From the NCBI GenBank assembly GCA_902797455.1, contig CADBTE010000173.1:1-5751 (forward strand): DNA of 5,751 nucleotides. The letters are read 5' to 3'. The notes under the pieces are model-generated. The model saw only the letters and a list, made by a program, of their open reading frames with translations, did no database searches and was not told the DNA's origin. This document shows, piece by piece, positions 4,775-5,751 of the stretch; positions within the stretch are counted from its first letter, which is position 1, and every line of letters begins with the position of its first letter. Source of the stretch: an uncultured Planctomycetota bacterium. Lineage in GTDB: Bacteria > Planctomycetota > Planctomycetia > Pirellulales > Thermoguttaceae. A program made the position numbers and the translations under genes.

Positions 4775-5751
4775 ATGGCCAGTAACAATATTGTCTGGGG
4801 AATCGATATAGGGAACACCTCTTTGAAGGCCTTGCGCTGCACGGCGGGGAGTGAACCAGGGACGATGCAGGTTCTCGGGTTCGACTACATTGAGCACAGC
4901 AAGGTTCTGTCGCAGCCGGGCGCCGATGCGGCACAGATCATGGCTGAGACGATTGCCCAGTTTCTGTCGCGCAACGATATTGCCGGGGAGAAAGTGGCGA
5001 TCTCTGTCAGCGGCCAGAACGCGTTGTGGCGTTTCCAGCCGCTTCCGCCGGTCGATCCGCGCAAGCTCAAGGATCTTGTCAAGTATGAAGTTCGTCAGTG
5101 GCTCCCGTTCGATTTAGACGAGGTGATCTGGAATTACCGCCAGGTGGGCGGCTTCCAAGAGGGGAACATCCTCATTGACGCGAACATCTTCATGTATGCC
5201 ATGAAGAAGGAACTGACTAACAAGACCCTCAATCAGTACGAGAGCAATGGTCTGTCGGTCGACAGCATTCAGGGGGTTCCGATCGCCCTGTATAACTGCT
5301 ATGTCAACGAACGGTACGAACCCGGCGAGCTCGACGGTGCCGACCTTTCGTCCTTGAATGACTACGATGTCCTCATCAATGTCGGAACCGATTCGACCGA
5401 AGTGGTGATCACCAACGGTGTCTCCGTTTGGCTGCGCAATATTGTTTTGGGCGGAAACGCCTTCACCAAGGCTCTGACCAAGTCACTAAAGCTCACTTTC
5501 TCGAATGCCGAGCATATCAAGCGCAACGCCGCTACCAGTCAAGACCCGAAGGCGGTGATTTTAGCGATGAGGTCGGTGTTCAATGAGCTGTACGCCGAGA
5601 TCGACCGTTCGATCAAGTACTACTGCAGTCTCAATAAGCGGGCGAATATCCGGAAGATCTACGCGTTTGGCAATGCGATGAAGCTCCCTGGACTGCGTCA
5701 GTTCCTGGCGAAGAGCAGCGGCTTCGAGGTCGAGATTCCCTCTCGGTTCAA
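4775..5751 (+). CDS. pilM: PilM-like actin-fold ATPase of type IV pilus/secretion assembly (3' truncated by window)
   Basis: PilM is a cytoplasmic actin-like protein that binds the PilN N-terminus and links the pilus inner-membrane platform to the assembly machinery. The frame is open from the ATG at 4775 to the window edge (325 complete codons). AGGA lies 8 nt upstream. Visible elements: the phosphate 1 loop VWGIDIGNTSLKALRC (7-22); the SHS2 subdomain (about 70-120), including KYEVRQWLPFDLDEV, which matches the family's E-x-x-x-x-(I/L)PF-x-x-(D/E)EV pattern; the phosphate 2 region DVLINVGTDSTEVVI (198-212); and the adenosine-binding motif YAFGNAMKLPGL (296-307). In phosphate 2, Asn202 stands where PilM and actin-fold ATPases normally have Asp. 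The stretch about 213-295 (ITNG, LGGNAFTKALTK, AEHIKRNA, DPKAV, EIDRSIKYY) recalls planctomycetal PilM proteins. PilM proteins usually have about 350 residues, so the end is probably near. A pilN-like gene would be expected downstream. Confidence 0.88.
   Translation, partial: MASNNIVWGIDIGNTSLKALRCTAGSEPGTMQVLGFDYIEHSKVLSQPGADAAQIMAETIAQFLSRNDIAGEKVAISVSGQNALWRFQPLPPVDPRKLKDLVKYEVRQWLPFDLDEVIWNYRQVGGFQEGNILIDANIFMYAMKKELTNKTLNQYESNGLSVDSIQGVPIALYNCYVNERYEPGELDGADLSSLNDYDVLINVGTDSTEVVITNGVSVWLRNIVLGGNAFTKALTKSLKLTFSNAEHIKRNAATSQDPKAVILAMRSVFNELYAEIDRSIKYYCSLNKRANIRKIYAFGNAMKLPGLRQFLAKSSGFEVEIPSRF

Noticed and set aside
4568..4897. Minus-strand 109-codon open frame across the gap and the start of the pilM-like gene
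   Set aside because: It overlaps the phosphate 1 loop region of pilM on the opposite strand and has no recognisable features.

Overview
This moderately GC-rich stretch is compact bacterial chromosomal DNA, most likely from a planctomycete (Pirellulales-like) or a close relative. Three things point there. The PilM-type ATPase at the right end closely resembles the planctomycetal branch of that family as I remember it. A kdsB gene implies a Gram-negative, Kdo-containing envelope. A full-length bacterial topoisomerase VI B subunit is rare among bacteria. The assignment is inference from remembered family patterns, not a database result.

Layout, left to right. Positions 1-150 hold the C-terminal end of a plus-strand gene whose tail is a near-perfect tandem repeat of 42 bp (14 codons, Pro/Ala/Glu-rich). 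Only 10 bp separate its stop from that of a convergent minus-strand family 4 uracil-DNA glycosylase with an iron-sulfur cluster (161-1084). About 140 bp of divergent intergenic DNA with two small hairpins leads to kdsB (1226-1987, plus strand). A 424-bp gap without a convincing gene follows; it carries several inverted repeats. Next comes the topoisomerase VI B subunit gene (2412-4442). A 332-bp gap with a G/C hairpin, an AT-rich nested inverted repeat, a possible promoter, a possible 20-codon leader ORF and a perfect 8+8 bp palindrome leads to the pilM-like gene (4775 to the window end, truncated by the edge).

The genes do not form an obvious single pathway. They cover uracil repair, the CMP-Kdo step of LPS synthesis, type II DNA topoisomerase function and type IV pilus or secretion assembly. 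The large gaps suggest mostly separate transcription units.

The most interesting observation is inside the topoisomerase VI B subunit. Residues 282-336 (in the H2TH region) and 411-465 (inside the transducer region) align without gaps at a constant offset of 129 residues, with 20 of 55 identical. This looks like a duplicated H2TH-type module inserted into the transducer. The gene also has no top6A partner next to it within the window, unlike the usual archaeal arrangement.
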